A stretch of 64,000 bases of DNA from positions 1,116,001 through 1,180,000 of the forward strand of contig NZ_CP032134.1 in assembly GCF_002165375.2 (NCBI RefSeq), written 5' to 3'. The translations under genes and the position numbers were made by a program. Origin of the DNA: Acinetobacter chinensis. Lineage in GTDB: Bacteria; Pseudomonadota; Gammaproteobacteria; Pseudomonadales; Moraxellaceae. The first letter of the stretch is position 1, and every line of letters begins with the position of its first letter. The notes below the pieces were generated by a model that was not told the DNA's origin, did not search any database, and worked only from the letters and a program-made list of their open reading frames with translations. Of this stretch, positions 32,975 to 42,124 are shown one piece after another.

Positions 32975-33826
32975 TTACAGTGCATCATTTAGTGCAATAA
33001 ACTGTTTTTCAACCGGTGTGAAAATATGATCACTCCGTGCAATCAGATATAAGCCAATATGTCTGTATTGCTCCGGAATTTCCATCAGATACTGCACGTC
33101 ATATTTTTGAGCCAGGGATCGGGTCACCATGGAAACACCCATGCCCAGCTGCGTAAAATGAATCAGTGCCTCATAGTCATTGATGTGGGTCATTTCGCCT
33201 TTGATCAGATGATTGTCCTGATACATCTGCTCAAGGACGGACGAATAACAGCATTCCATCGAAGTAAATAATAAGTTTTGCTGATTCAGTGCATGATTGA
33301 TGTGTTCATGATTGATCAGGTCTTTACCGATCAGCACCAGTTCATCCTTACCTTTCTGGATGTACTGTAGATTTTTTTGTTCAGGATGACCCAGTGCATA
33401 AGCAAAGTCGATATGTCCCTGTAAAATTTCCTGTTCCAGAAAGCCTGTCGCACCTGTTTTCATGGTAATGGACAGTTCAGGATAAGTACTTGAAAGTTGA
33501 CTGAATGAAGGATAAAAACGCATTCCGCCCAGGCTGGTATTGGTACCGAATCTTAAAGTCAGATCATGCTGATTGATTTTATTTTCAGTTTCTTCCCAGG
33601 TGAACAGCATTTTTTTATATTGTGTATATACCTGCATGCCGGTATTTGTCAGTTCTACACCTTTGGGCTTTCGTATAAACAGTTGACGTTTATAGTGGTT
33701 TTCTATTTTTTTGATTTTTGCAGTCATGTTGGACTGTAAATAATTCAGTTTGTTTGCCGCGGCTGTTATGCTTTTCATTTCAGCCACATTCACAAAAGAC
33801 CGGATATCACTGATATCAATATTCAT
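32975..33826 (-). CDS. LysR-family transcriptional regulator
   Basis: A 283-residue LysR regulator: winged HTH at about 1-60 (DIRSFVNVAEMKSITAAANK, then LNYLQSNMTAKIKKIE), a linker helix, and a periplasmic-binding-type effector domain (TNTSLGGMRFYP and GHIDFAYALGHPEQ). It is divergent from the EamA transporter gene across a 184-base gap. LysR regulators commonly control the divergently placed gene, so the transporter is the likely target. The inducer is unknown. The HTH is slightly unusual in having LNYLQSNMTAKI where many relatives have LHVSQPALS-type helices. Confidence 0.9.
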   Translation of the reverse strand: MNIDISDIRSFVNVAEMKSITAAANKLNYLQSNMTAKIKKIENHYKRQLFIRKPKGVELTNTGMQVYTQYKKMLFTWEETENKINQHDLTLRFGTNTSLGGMRFYPSFSQLSSTYPELSITMKTGATGFLEQEILQGHIDFAYALGHPEQKNLQYIQKGKDELVLIGKDLINHEHINHALNQQNLLFTSMECCYSSVLEQMYQDNHLIKGEMTHINDYEALIHFTQLGMGVSMVTRSLAQKYDVQYLMEIPEQYRHIGLYLIARSDHIFTPVEKQFIALNDAL

Positions 33827-34010
33827 TACGACTCCAGGAGGGTGCAGGCTGTTCAGCTTTATATATTATTTCAGACTGAGCTATGGCACAGGACAGGGGA
33901 ATAATACATTTAACATCAAAAATAATGATGGATATATTAAAACATAACATTATTCATGATGTTATTTATTTTTTAAACTCGCTCTACATTGCATCTGTTG
34001 AGTACAGAAA

Positions 34011-34913
34011 ATGAATATGAAAACAGTCGGCGCCATTGCTGTGCTATGCCTGATCTGGGGATCTTTGTGGGGACTGGTGAAATTCAGCTTACAGATTTTC
34101 CCACCTTTTCTGTTTATCGCTGCGCGTTTGATTCTGGCAGGATTAACATTGCTGGTGGTACAGCGGATGTTAGGAAAGTCGATTCTTCCTGCCAGAGAGG
34201 ACTGGAATAAGCTGATTATTTCCAGTCTGATGCTTTGTGTCGGGTTCTATGCAGCTCAGACTTTCGCAATGCAGTTTGTAGATTCAGGCTTATCGGCAGT
34301 ACTGGTTTTTACCATGCCTATTTTTATTGCTGTACTGGCACATTACATTTTGAATGAGCATCTGAGTAGACAAAAAATACTGGGACTGGTCTTTGGAGCA
34401 CTGGGACTGATTTCAATTTTATGGCCGCAGTTACATCATATTCACATGAATCTTGCTTTACTGGGGCAGGGGATGCTGATCGGTGTTGGATTTATGTGGG
34501 CATTGACCACGGTCTATATGAAAAAGCACTTTGCCAGCTATGACAAGTTGAAACTGACCATCTGGCAAATGTTACTCGGTGGTGGGTTGATTCTGATCGG
34601 GGCTTTAATCCTGGAACCTGTTCATCTGAATGTCTGGACCACTCCGTTTAATGTTTCCATTCTGTTTTATATTTCGGTGATTGGAACAGGGGCTTCATTT
34701 GTGATGTGGAACTGGATTGTCAGTCAGGTGGATACCTTTGTTGCATCTATTTCCATTATGAGTATTCCTGTTCTGAGTCTGATTTTTGGTTATGTATTCT
34801 GGCATGAGCCACTGACTGTCAATATTTTAATTGGTGCTGTTCTGATCCTTTCAGGCATTGTTTGCAGTTCGGTCAAAATCAGGTCATTCAAAACATCAGA
34901 TGTCATCAGTTAA
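34011..34913 (+). CDS. EamA-family (DMT) transporter
   Basis: A 300-residue inner-membrane protein with ten predicted helices in two EamA repeats (GAIAVLCLIWGSLWGLVKFS; LLGQGMLIGVGFMWALTTVY). Members export amino acids, drugs or metabolites of various kinds; the substrate here is not determinable. The helix-4 segment FVDSGLSAVLVFTMPIFIAV and FVASISIMSIPVLSLIFGYV are typical. The divergent LysR gene probably regulates it. The start ATG-AAT-ATG offers two Met codons within three; the first is chosen. Confidence 0.88.
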   Translation: MNMKTVGAIAVLCLIWGSLWGLVKFSLQIFPPFLFIAARLILAGLTLLVVQRMLGKSILPAREDWNKLIISSLMLCVGFYAAQTFAMQFVDSGLSAVLVFTMPIFIAVLAHYILNEHLSRQKILGLVFGALGLISILWPQLHHIHMNLALLGQGMLIGVGFMWALTTVYMKKHFASYDKLKLTIWQMLLGGGLILIGALILEPVHLNVWTTPFNVSILFYISVIGTGASFVMWNWIVSQVDTFVASISIMSIPVLSLIFGYVFWHEPLTVNILIGAVLILSGIVCSSVKIRSFKTSDVIS

Positions 34914-35232
34914 TTAAAGGATGCAGTGAACCTGTAAATCTATCAATCCTGGGAATGGGCTCATCCATTCCTGGGTATTTTTTTGCTCTGAAATGCTTAT
35001 TCGTTATGCTGACCGGACACTTTTTATGTGGACTGAATCCGCACTTTTTCGGCTTGTTCCAGCCACAGCTCAAGCTGAATCTCATCTGCTTTTTAAAAAT
35101 CACACCAGAATTACGACTAAAGTTGTATTTTTCTGAAATGATCCGTTTAAATATTCAATAAAAACATAAATTTTATAAGAAAAATGAACATTTTTAACTT
35201 GTGGAAATGTGATTTATTTAATCAAAAACACA

Positions 35233-35257
35233 TTAATATTGGTCATACCAATATTAA
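35233..35257. promoter_or_regulatory. LldR operator, distal
   Basis: TTAATATTGGT and ACCAATATTAA form a perfect 11-bp inverted repeat around CAT. TTGGTNNNACCAA is the known type of LldR/FadR-family operator. Its centre lies 104 bases upstream of the proximal copy. Confidence 0.85.
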
Positions 35258-35339
35258 GTTATTCAGACCATTATTGCTCTTTTATTTTTATTTATTTACT
35301 ATAAAGTCGATTTTAAGCGATATTTTTGAAATTAAACCA

Positions 35340-35358
35340 AAATTGGTCATACCAATTT
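35340..35358. promoter_or_regulatory. LldR operator, proximal
   Basis: AAATTGGT and ACCAATTT form a perfect 8-bp inverted repeat around CAT, 57 bases before the lldP start. It shares its core with the distal operator. Lactate would release LldR from both. Confidence 0.85.
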
Positions 35359-35415
35359 AGATGAAAATGGTATGCGCTCAGACCACATTCCTGAAAGCAT
35401 TTCAAGGAGATGACA

Positions 35416-37080
35416 ATGCTTCAACATTGGCAGCAGATTTATGATCCGATGGGCAATATCTGGGTATCCAGTGCCATCGCGCTCATTCCTATTGTATTTT
35501 TCTTTTTAGCTCTCGCTGTGTTCCGCATGAAAGGAAGCGTTGCGGGAACAATTACAGTTGTACTGGCTTTACTGGTATCGCTTTTTGCTTATCAAATGCC
35601 AATCGCAATGGCATTTGCTTCAATGGTCTATGGCTTTCTTTATGGTCTTTGGCCAATTGCTTGGATCATCATTGGCGCTGTATTCCTGTATAAAGTTTCA
35701 GTCAAAACAGGGCAGTTCGATATTATTCGTTCTTCGATCATGTCGATTACTGAAGATCAGCGTTTACAGATGCTGTTCGTGGGTTTTGCTTTCGGTACTT
35801 TCCTTGAAGGTGCGGCAGGTTTTGGCGCACCAGTTGCGATTACGGCTGCATTATTGGTCGGACTTGGATTTAAGCCACTTTATGCTGCGGGTCTTTGTCT
35901 GATTGTGAACACAGCGCCAGTTGCCTTTGGTGCAATGGGTATTCCAATTATTGTGGCAGGGCAGGTTTCAGGTGTAGACACCATGGAAATCAGCCAGATG
36001 GTGGGTCGTCAGTTGCCATTCATGGTGCCGATCGTATTGTTCTGGATCATGGCGATTATGGACGGTTGGCGTGGTGTAAAAGAAACGTGGCCAGCAGTGA
36101 TTGTGGGCGGTGGTTCTTTCGCATTGGCACAGTATTTAACCTCAAACTTTGTAGGTCCTGAACTTCCAGATATTACTGCTGCGATTGCATCCTTGGTATC
36201 TTTAACGATTCTTTTAAAATACTGGCAGCCTAAACACATTTTCCGTTTTGAAAATGAAGAAGGTACACCAACGATTGATTTAGCTGAAGAACGTAAGAAG
36301 AAATTCACCATCGCACAAATCGCGAAAGCATGGTCTCCATTTGCAATTTTAACAGCAATGGTGACGGTCTGGAGTATTAAGCCATTTAAAGATTTATTTG
36401 CTAAAGATGGTGCATTAGCTGACTTGGTGATTTCGATCAAAGTGCCATTTTTGCATCAGATGGTGCAAAAGATGCCGCCTGTCGTTCCTGAAATTAAGGA
36501 CTACGATGCGATCTATAAATTTGATTGGTTCTCTGCAACAGGGACTGCGATTGTCATTGCAGCGATCATTACGATTATTTTCCTAAAAATGAAGCCAAAA
36601 GAAGCAATTGTGACATTTGGCGAAACTGTAAATGAGTTAAAAATTCCAATTTATTCGATTGGTATGGTGCTGGCTTTTGCTTTCATCGCAAACTATTCAG
36701 GTATGTCTGCAACACTTGCATTAGCACTTGCACATACGGGTCAGGCATTTACTTTCTTCTCACCATTCTTAGGATGGTTAGGGGTGTTCCTGACAGGTTC
36801 TGATACGTCTGCCAATGCGTTGTTCTCAGCATTACAGGCAACCACTGCACAGCAAATTGGTGTGCCAGAAGTGTTACTGGTTGCTGCCAATACCAGTGGT
36901 GGGGTAACAGGAAAAATGATTTCACCTCAGTCAATTGCAATTGCCTGCGCGGCAGTGGGTTTGGTGGGTAAAGAGTCTGATTTATTCAGGTTTACGGTAA
37001 AACACAGTATTTCATTTACCGTGATGATTGGTATTATCATTACTCTACAAGCCTATGTGTTCCCGTGGATGATTCCATGA
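35416..37080 (+). CDS. lldP: L-lactate permease
   Basis: Proton-coupled lactate importer of the LctP family in the inner membrane; 554 residues with about 13-14 helices. Conserved family segments include GAAGFGAPVAITAALLVGLG, LIVNTAPVAFGAMGIPI and LTGSDTSANALFSALQ. AAGGAG ends directly before an earlier in-frame ATG (35410), so the ATG at 35416 (MLQHWQQIYDP) has correct spacing and is taken. It is the first gene of the lldP-lldR-lldD operon, controlled by the two operators upstream. dld follows further down on the same strand, completing uptake and oxidation of both lactate isomers. Confidence 0.95.
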   Translation: MLQHWQQIYDPMGNIWVSSAIALIPIVFFFLALAVFRMKGSVAGTITVVLALLVSLFAYQMPIAMAFASMVYGFLYGLWPIAWIIIGAVFLYKVSVKTGQFDIIRSSIMSITEDQRLQMLFVGFAFGTFLEGAAGFGAPVAITAALLVGLGFKPLYAAGLCLIVNTAPVAFGAMGIPIIVAGQVSGVDTMEISQMVGRQLPFMVPIVLFWIMAIMDGWRGVKETWPAVIVGGGSFALAQYLTSNFVGPELPDITAAIASLVSLTILLKYWQPKHIFRFENEEGTPTIDLAEERKKKFTIAQIAKAWSPFAILTAMVTVWSIKPFKDLFAKDGALADLVISIKVPFLHQMVQKMPPVVPEIKDYDAIYKFDWFSATGTAIVIAAIITIIFLKMKPKEAIVTFGETVNELKIPIYSIGMVLAFAFIANYSGMSATLALALAHTGQAFTFFSPFLGWLGVFLTGSDTSANALFSALQATTAQQIGVPEVLLVAANTSGGVTGKMISPQSIAIACAAVGLVGKESDLFRFTVKHSISFTVMIGIIITLQAYVFPWMIP

Positions 37081-37141
37081 TCTTGATGATGATGAATTTT
37101 CACGGTATTGCACAGACCTGATGAAAAACTGAGGACAGCAG

Positions 37142-37885
37142 ATGAAAGTCTCCGACAAAGTGGTACAGAACCTTCGCATGTTAATTGAAGAAAAAAGCAT
37201 GCAAGTCGGAGATCGTCTGCCAGCAGAACGTAAGTTGTGTGAGCAACTCGGTGTATCCCGTTCCTCTTTGAGAGAGGCCATTTCGCAACTGACCAGTACG
37301 GGCATGCTGGTCAGCAAAGTCGGAGCGGGGACTTTTTTACAGCAATTGCCTGTGAACTGGTCGCAGAATCAGATTGTTGAACCATTAAGTAATTTGATTG
37401 ATGAAGACCCTGCTTATCGCTTTGATGTACAGGAAGCTCGAATGGTGCTGGAAGGTGGAACGGCATGGTATGCAGCCGAACGGGCAACTGAGCAGGATCT
37501 GGAAAAAATTCGCTATTGTTATGATCAGATTACCCATTTTCAATCTCTGGGTGATGATGATAAAGCCTCAATGGCAGATGCTGAGTTCCACCTTGCCATT
37601 GCTGAGGCATCGCATAATCTGGTGCTGATTCAGATGATGCGTGGTTTATTTGATTTGTTGCAATTCAACGTGGTTTTGGGACGACGAAAAGTTTATACCG
37701 AAGCACGTCGCTATGATCAGTTGCGTGATCAACACTTTCAGGTGATGGATGCAATTGAACGTCATGATCCAGAAGCTGCGCGGAATGCAGTCTGTGGACA
37801 TATAGAATTTGTAGTACAGCAGGTGCGGATGATTGATGAGGAAGAAGCCCGTCGTCAGCGTGCCAGCCGATTGAACAGGATATAG
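37142..37885 (+). CDS. lldR: Lactate-responsive GntR/FadR-family regulator
   Basis: A 247-residue FadR-subfamily regulator that represses lld genes without lactate. The winged HTH spans about 1-70 (VGDRLPAERKLCEQLGVSRS, then SLREAISQLTSTGML). The C-terminal FCD domain carries the metal- and ligand-binding pattern: EARMVLEGGTAW, ADAEFHLAIAEAS and AVCGHIEFV, with the Asp/His residues expected. The stop is two bases before the lldD ATG, so the two are translated together. The operators at 35233-35257 and 35340-35358 fit its family. Confidence 0.94.
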   Translation: MKVSDKVVQNLRMLIEEKSMQVGDRLPAERKLCEQLGVSRSSLREAISQLTSTGMLVSKVGAGTFLQQLPVNWSQNQIVEPLSNLIDEDPAYRFDVQEARMVLEGGTAWYAAERATEQDLEKIRYCYDQITHFQSLGDDDKASMADAEFHLAIAEASHNLVLIQMMRGLFDLLQFNVVLGRRKVYTEARRYDQLRDQHFQVMDAIERHDPEAARNAVCGHIEFVVQQVRMIDEEEARRQRASRLNRI

Positions 37886-37887
37886 TT

Positions 37888-39042
37888 ATGATTATTTCTT
37901 CTGCGAATGATTACCGTGAAGCCGCGCGTCGTCGTTTACCGCCATTTTTATTCCACTATATTGATGGTGGTGCGTACGCTGAATATACCTTGAAGCGTAA
38001 TGTAGAAGATTTATCAAAAATTGCGTTAAGACAGCGTGTTTTAAATGACATGTCACAGCTCAGTCTGGAAACCAAACTGTTTGATGAAACTTTATCGATG
38101 CCTGTTGCGTTATCACCAGTTGGTTTGACAGGCATGTATGCACGTCGTGGCGAAGTGCAAGCGGCAGTTGCAGCAGATAAAAAGGGTATTCCATTTACTT
38201 TATCCACTGTATCTGTATGTCCAATCGAAGAAGTTGCCCCTGCAATTAACCGTCCGATGTGGTTTCAGTTATATGTACTGCGTGACCGTGGCTTTATGAA
38301 AAATGCCTTGGAACGTGCTAAAGCTGCGGGTTGTTCGACACTTGTATTTACCGTGGATATGCCTGTGCCTGGCGCGCGTTATCGTGATGCTCACTCTGGT
38401 ATGAGTGGTCCGAATGCCGCTATGCGCCGTTATATGCAGTCATGTTTCCATCCGCATTGGGCATGGAATGTCGGCATGATGGGGCGTCCACATGACTTGG
38501 GTAATATTTCTAAATACCTCGGTAAACCGACAGGTTTAGAAGATTATATTGGCTGGTTAGGCAATAACTTTGACCCATCTATTTCATGGAAAGACCTTGA
38601 GTGGATCCGTGAGTTCTGGGATGGTCCAATGGTGATCAAAGGGATTCTTGATCCTGAAGATGCGAAAGATGCAGTACGTTTTGGTGCGGATGGTATTGTG
38701 GTGTCGAACCACGGTGGTCGTCAGTTGGATGGTGTTTTATCTTCAGCACGTGCGCTTCCTCCAATTGCGGATGCAGTCAAAGGCGACATTAAAATCTTAG
38801 CCGATTCGGGTATCCGTAATGGTTTGGATGTTGTGCGTATGCTTGCTTTAGGTGCGGATACTTGTATGCTGGGTCGTGCATTTGTCTATGCTTTAGGTGC
38901 AGCAGGTGGAGCAGGTGTTTCAAATCTGCTTGATTTGATTGATAAAGAAATGCGTGTAGCCATGACTTTAACAGGTGCTAAAACAATTGCAGATATTACT
39001 GAGGATTGTTTGGTGAAGTTAGAGAAAGAGTTGGTGAGGTGA
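37888..39042 (+). CDS. lldD: L-lactate dehydrogenase (FMN, quinone-linked)
   Basis: A membrane-associated flavoenzyme oxidising L-lactate to pyruvate and passing electrons to quinone; 384 residues. It belongs to the FMN-dependent alpha-hydroxyacid dehydrogenase family: YIDGGAYAEYTLKRN near the N-terminus, QLYVLRDRGFM, TVDMPVPGARYRD, and the catalytic-base His in VVSNHGGRQLDGVLSSA. The phosphate-binding end is ILADSGIRNGLDVVRMLALG, then DTCMLGRAFVYALG. It starts three bases after lldR. The reaction feeds pyruvate to central metabolism during growth on lactate. Confidence 0.96.
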   Translation: MIISSANDYREAARRRLPPFLFHYIDGGAYAEYTLKRNVEDLSKIALRQRVLNDMSQLSLETKLFDETLSMPVALSPVGLTGMYARRGEVQAAVAADKKGIPFTLSTVSVCPIEEVAPAINRPMWFQLYVLRDRGFMKNALERAKAAGCSTLVFTVDMPVPGARYRDAHSGMSGPNAAMRRYMQSCFHPHWAWNVGMMGRPHDLGNISKYLGKPTGLEDYIGWLGNNFDPSISWKDLEWIREFWDGPMVIKGILDPEDAKDAVRFGADGIVVSNHGGRQLDGVLSSARALPPIADAVKGDIKILADSGIRNGLDVVRMLALGADTCMLGRAFVYALGAAGGAGVSNLLDLIDKEMRVAMTLTGAKTIADITEDCLVKLEKELVR

Positions 39043-39059
39043 TGACTTTTGATAGTGAA

Positions 39060-39211
39060 TCCTTCCCTTTGTAAAAGTGGGAAATGCCATTTGATTCAAA
39101 TGGCAATACTCCTTCTCCCTTTGGGAGAAGGTTGGGATGAGGGGAGGGAGTTATTCCTTCATTTAATTTAAAAAGACCTCTCCCTAACCCTCTCCTAAGA
39201 GGAGAGGGAAC
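39060..39211. repeat. Interspersed palindromic repeat, copy 2
   Basis: Between lldD and dld there are hairpin modules like those between ahcY and metF: CTTCTCCCTTTGGGAGAAG, CCCTAACCCTCTCC and AAGAGGAGAGGG. It is a second copy, longer and internally repeated. It may make a processing or attenuation point between lldD and dld. Confidence 0.7.
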
Positions 39212-39264
39212 TGCCGTTATTAATTGAAAATTTTCGATCTATCATTTAATGGAATGAATCGACT

Positions 39265-40959
39265 ATGCAAACCCAATCAGCTTCAAACCCCATTCAAAAC
39301 CTCATTCACATCGTTGGAAAACAGCATGTTCTAACTGACGATGCTGATACACGTCTATACCGACAAGGTCGTCGTTATGGTGCAGGACAAGTGCTTGCTG
39401 TTGTTGCACCAGGCAGTTTACTGGAGCAATGGCAGGTTTTGAAAACGGCTGTTGAAGCGGATTGTGTGGTGATCATGCAGGCTGCCAATACAGGGCTGAC
39501 CGGTGGTTCAACGCCATTTGGTGATGACTATGATCGTCCTGTGGTGTTGATCAGTACCCGAAGATTGGTGGGGATTCAGGTGATTAATGATGGTAAGCAA
39601 GTGATTTGTTTACCAGGTGCGACACTGGATAAACTTGAAAAAGATTTAGCACCGTTTAACCGTGAACCGCATTCAGTGATTGGTTCTTCATGTATTGGTG
39701 CATCGGTGTTGGGCGGTGTGTGTAATAACTCAGGCGGTGCATTGGTGCGCCGTGGTCCTGCTTATACAGAACTGGCGTTATATGCACGAGTCAATGATTC
39801 AGGTGAACTGGAGTTAGTAAATCATTTAGGCGTGAATCTGGGTGAAACACCTGAACAGATTTTGACTGCGCTTGAAAATAAAAATTATCAAAGCAATGAC
39901 ATTATCAATAATTCAAGTTGCTGTGCTTCCGATCAGCGCTATTCACATGATGTGAAACAGGTCGATGAAAATACCCCTGCACGTTTTAATGCTGATCCAT
40001 CACGCCTATTTGAAGCATCAGGTTCGGCAGGGAAAGTTTGTGTCTTTGCGGTACGTTTAGATACCTTTGAAAAGATTCCAAGTCAGGTGTTTTATGTAGG
40101 TACAAATTCACAGGATGATTTAACTGAAATTCGTCGTTTTTTATTGAAAGATTTGCCACGTTTGCCAATTGCAGGCGAGTACATTCACCGCGTTGCTTAT
40201 GATATTGGTGCAGAATATGGCAAAGACAGTTTTATGTTTATTGAAAAATTCGGTACGGCAAAAGTACCTGCTGCATTTGCGATGAAAGATAAAGTCGATG
40301 GTTATCTGGAAAAAGTTGGTTTACGTGGTTTATCTGATAAGGTTTTGCAGATAGTCACTAAAATGTTACCGAATCATTTACCACAGCGCATGAATGAATT
40401 TCGAGATTTGTATGAACATCACTTGATGATTCGTATTGAAAATCAGGATGTTGATCAGGTCGAGCAGTATTTAAAAATCTATTTTTCAGATAAAACTTCG
40501 GGTAATTATTTTAAATGTACCGATGAAGAAGGGCGCAAAGCCTTTTTACACCGTTTTGCGGTAGCAGGCGCTGCGATTCGTTATCGTGATACGCATCGTT
40601 CAGAAGTGGAAGATATTGTCGCGCTTGATATTGCGCTACGCCGTAATGACCGTGAATGGGTAGAAACTTTGCCTAAAGCGATGGATGAAAAAATCATTCA
40701 TAAATTGTATTACGGACATTTCCTGTGTCATGTGTTTCATCAGGATTATATTGTGCAAAAAGGTGTTGATCCTTTGGCAATGGAACATGAAATGTGGCAT
40801 TTACTCGATGATCGCGGTGCGGAATATCCTGCGGAGCATAATGTGGGGCATTTATATGTGGCAAAACCTGCACTGAAAAATCATTATCAAAAACTTGATC
40901 CGACCAATAGTTTTAATGTCGGGATTGGGCATACATCCAAGTTAAAAAACTGGAAATAA
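39265..40959 (+). CDS. dld: D-lactate dehydrogenase (quinone, FAD)
   Basis: Oxidises D-lactate to pyruvate, donating electrons to quinone at the inner membrane; 564 residues, close to the E. coli enzyme's 571. The N-terminal FAD-binding domain carries VVIMQAANTGLTGGSTPFGD and VIGSSCIGASVLGGVCNNSG. The membrane-binding cap and C-terminal lactate domain follow (GEYIHRVAYDIGAEYGKDSF; HAMEHEMWHLLDDRGAEYPA-like region near the end). It shares the lld operon direction but is separated by 222 bases with a repeat and may have its own expression level. Together with lldD it lets the cell use both isomers. Confidence 0.95.
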   Translation: MQTQSASNPIQNLIHIVGKQHVLTDDADTRLYRQGRRYGAGQVLAVVAPGSLLEQWQVLKTAVEADCVVIMQAANTGLTGGSTPFGDDYDRPVVLISTRRLVGIQVINDGKQVICLPGATLDKLEKDLAPFNREPHSVIGSSCIGASVLGGVCNNSGGALVRRGPAYTELALYARVNDSGELELVNHLGVNLGETPEQILTALENKNYQSNDIINNSSCCASDQRYSHDVKQVDENTPARFNADPSRLFEASGSAGKVCVFAVRLDTFEKIPSQVFYVGTNSQDDLTEIRRFLLKDLPRLPIAGEYIHRVAYDIGAEYGKDSFMFIEKFGTAKVPAAFAMKDKVDGYLEKVGLRGLSDKVLQIVTKMLPNHLPQRMNEFRDLYEHHLMIRIENQDVDQVEQYLKIYFSDKTSGNYFKCTDEEGRKAFLHRFAVAGAAIRYRDTHRSEVEDIVALDIALRRNDREWVETLPKAMDEKIIHKLYYGHFLCHVFHQDYIVQKGVDPLAMEHEMWHLLDDRGAEYPAEHNVGHLYVAKPALKNHYQKLDPTNSFNVGIGHTSKLKNWK

Positions 40960-41011
40960 TCGTTCATTAAGACACGCTTGTATGAAAGTCGAAGCAGTCT
41001 GATTAATCAGG

Positions 41012-41902
41012 CTACTTTGTATTTTTTAGTCCCATTTTCGATGAAATAAAACCTAAAATAAATGCACTGACAAAAAATACAACTGCTGAATACAGTGCTG
41101 ATTGTGTCGTAAAATAAACGGCTAAAGTGGCTAAAACAACAATTGCTGTGCAGATCCACACCATCCAGGACGAGAGTGCTGACTGAGGTTCAGAATTTTG
41201 TTCATTGATATGGCTGGAATGGGCGTTTTGAATGGATGGTGTTTCAGATGTGTTCAGATCAGTCATAGCGGATTCTTCATGTGGCATCATATTTGGGTGA
41301 GTGAGCATGACAGAATTACTGCCATAGAGGAAATATTTTTTATCTTCATAGCGTTGCATGTCCTGTCGGATAAATTCCCAGAATGCTTGGGTATCTTCAG
41401 TCAGGGAAGATTGTGGACGACTCAGAGTCTCTATGTGAAACAGGGGAACTTCCAGAAACTCGGCATCATCAAGATCTAATGGCAAACCACTGGTACGAAG
41501 CAAAATGTACGCAGGAAAATGTTGCTTGATCAGTGACTGAAAGTTGAGAAATTCTGATGCGTAATCATTCCCCATCACGTTTAATAATTCATGCTTTCTC
41601 GATTCTAAATTTGCCAGGGCATGCTGTTGGGAAATGACGAGATAGGCGAACTGACTTTCTTCAGAATTATCCTGAACTTCAGTAAAATCAGTCTCTGCAT
41701 TTACATGATCAGTATCAAAGTCATCTGAATATTTTGCCCACTGAATATTTTCTCGACTGAACAAAAGTAGCCATAAAAGTGGAATAAACCCATCTGCTTC
41801 CAGTTCATAAGATGCAGAGCAATAAAAGTCATGCCATTGATTCAGACTGCCTATGGGCATATGTCCGAGTTGAGAGCTGGTCAAAAATACAGGATGGCTC
41901 AT
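41012..41902 (-). CDS. Conserved hypothetical, two C-terminal membrane helices
   Basis: Not recognised; 296 residues. The N-terminal two-thirds is soluble with aromatic and acidic patches (WHDFYCSASYELEADGFIPL, LLWLLLFSRENIQWAKYSDD). Residues about 225-245 are polar (MTDLNTSETPSIQNAHSSHI), then two membrane helices close the protein (WMVWICTAIVVLATLAVYF; ALYSAVVFFVSAFILGFISS). The topology suggests a cytoplasmic domain anchored at the membrane. The soluble domain has no catalytic motif seen by eye. It is transcribed towards dld and diverges from fadH. Possibly specific to the genus. Confidence 0.7.
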   Translation of the reverse strand: MSHPVFLTSSQLGHMPIGSLNQWHDFYCSASYELEADGFIPLLWLLLFSRENIQWAKYSDDFDTDHVNAETDFTEVQDNSEESQFAYLVISQQHALANLESRKHELLNVMGNDYASEFLNFQSLIKQHFPAYILLRTSGLPLDLDDAEFLEVPLFHIETLSRPQSSLTEDTQAFWEFIRQDMQRYEDKKYFLYGSNSVMLTHPNMMPHEESAMTDLNTSETPSIQNAHSSHINEQNSEPQSALSSWMVWICTAIVVLATLAVYFTTQSALYSAVVFFVSAFILGFISSKMGLKNTK

Positions 41903-42124
41903 TCAGTTATTCTCATATTTATAGTGGAATGTTGGTATTAACATAGGCATATTGAACAGAGAGTTCCATAGTAAACACGTAAAACGGGCAGGAATGGAGT
42001 GTCTGGGGATTACTGAATTGACTTTTTTTACGCTGAAAATATTTGGAACAGTCATCCAAAAATAATCAAAAGTATATAAAGTATTATGCAACAAGTTGCA
42101 AAGCCAATAAATTAAGGATTAGCC

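Larger units (their letters stand above)
34914..35415. other. Non-coding region upstream of lldP
   Basis: No gene is recognised over about 500 bases between the EamA gene and lldP. It holds the two LldR operators described separately, and AAGGAG at 35404-35409 as the lldP ribosome-binding site. A longer frame running across 34862-35161 has no protein-like features. Confidence 0.6.

Noticed and set aside
34862..35161. A 99-codon frame after the EamA gene
   Set aside because: It overlaps the gene end, has no ribosome-binding site and has unlikely composition.
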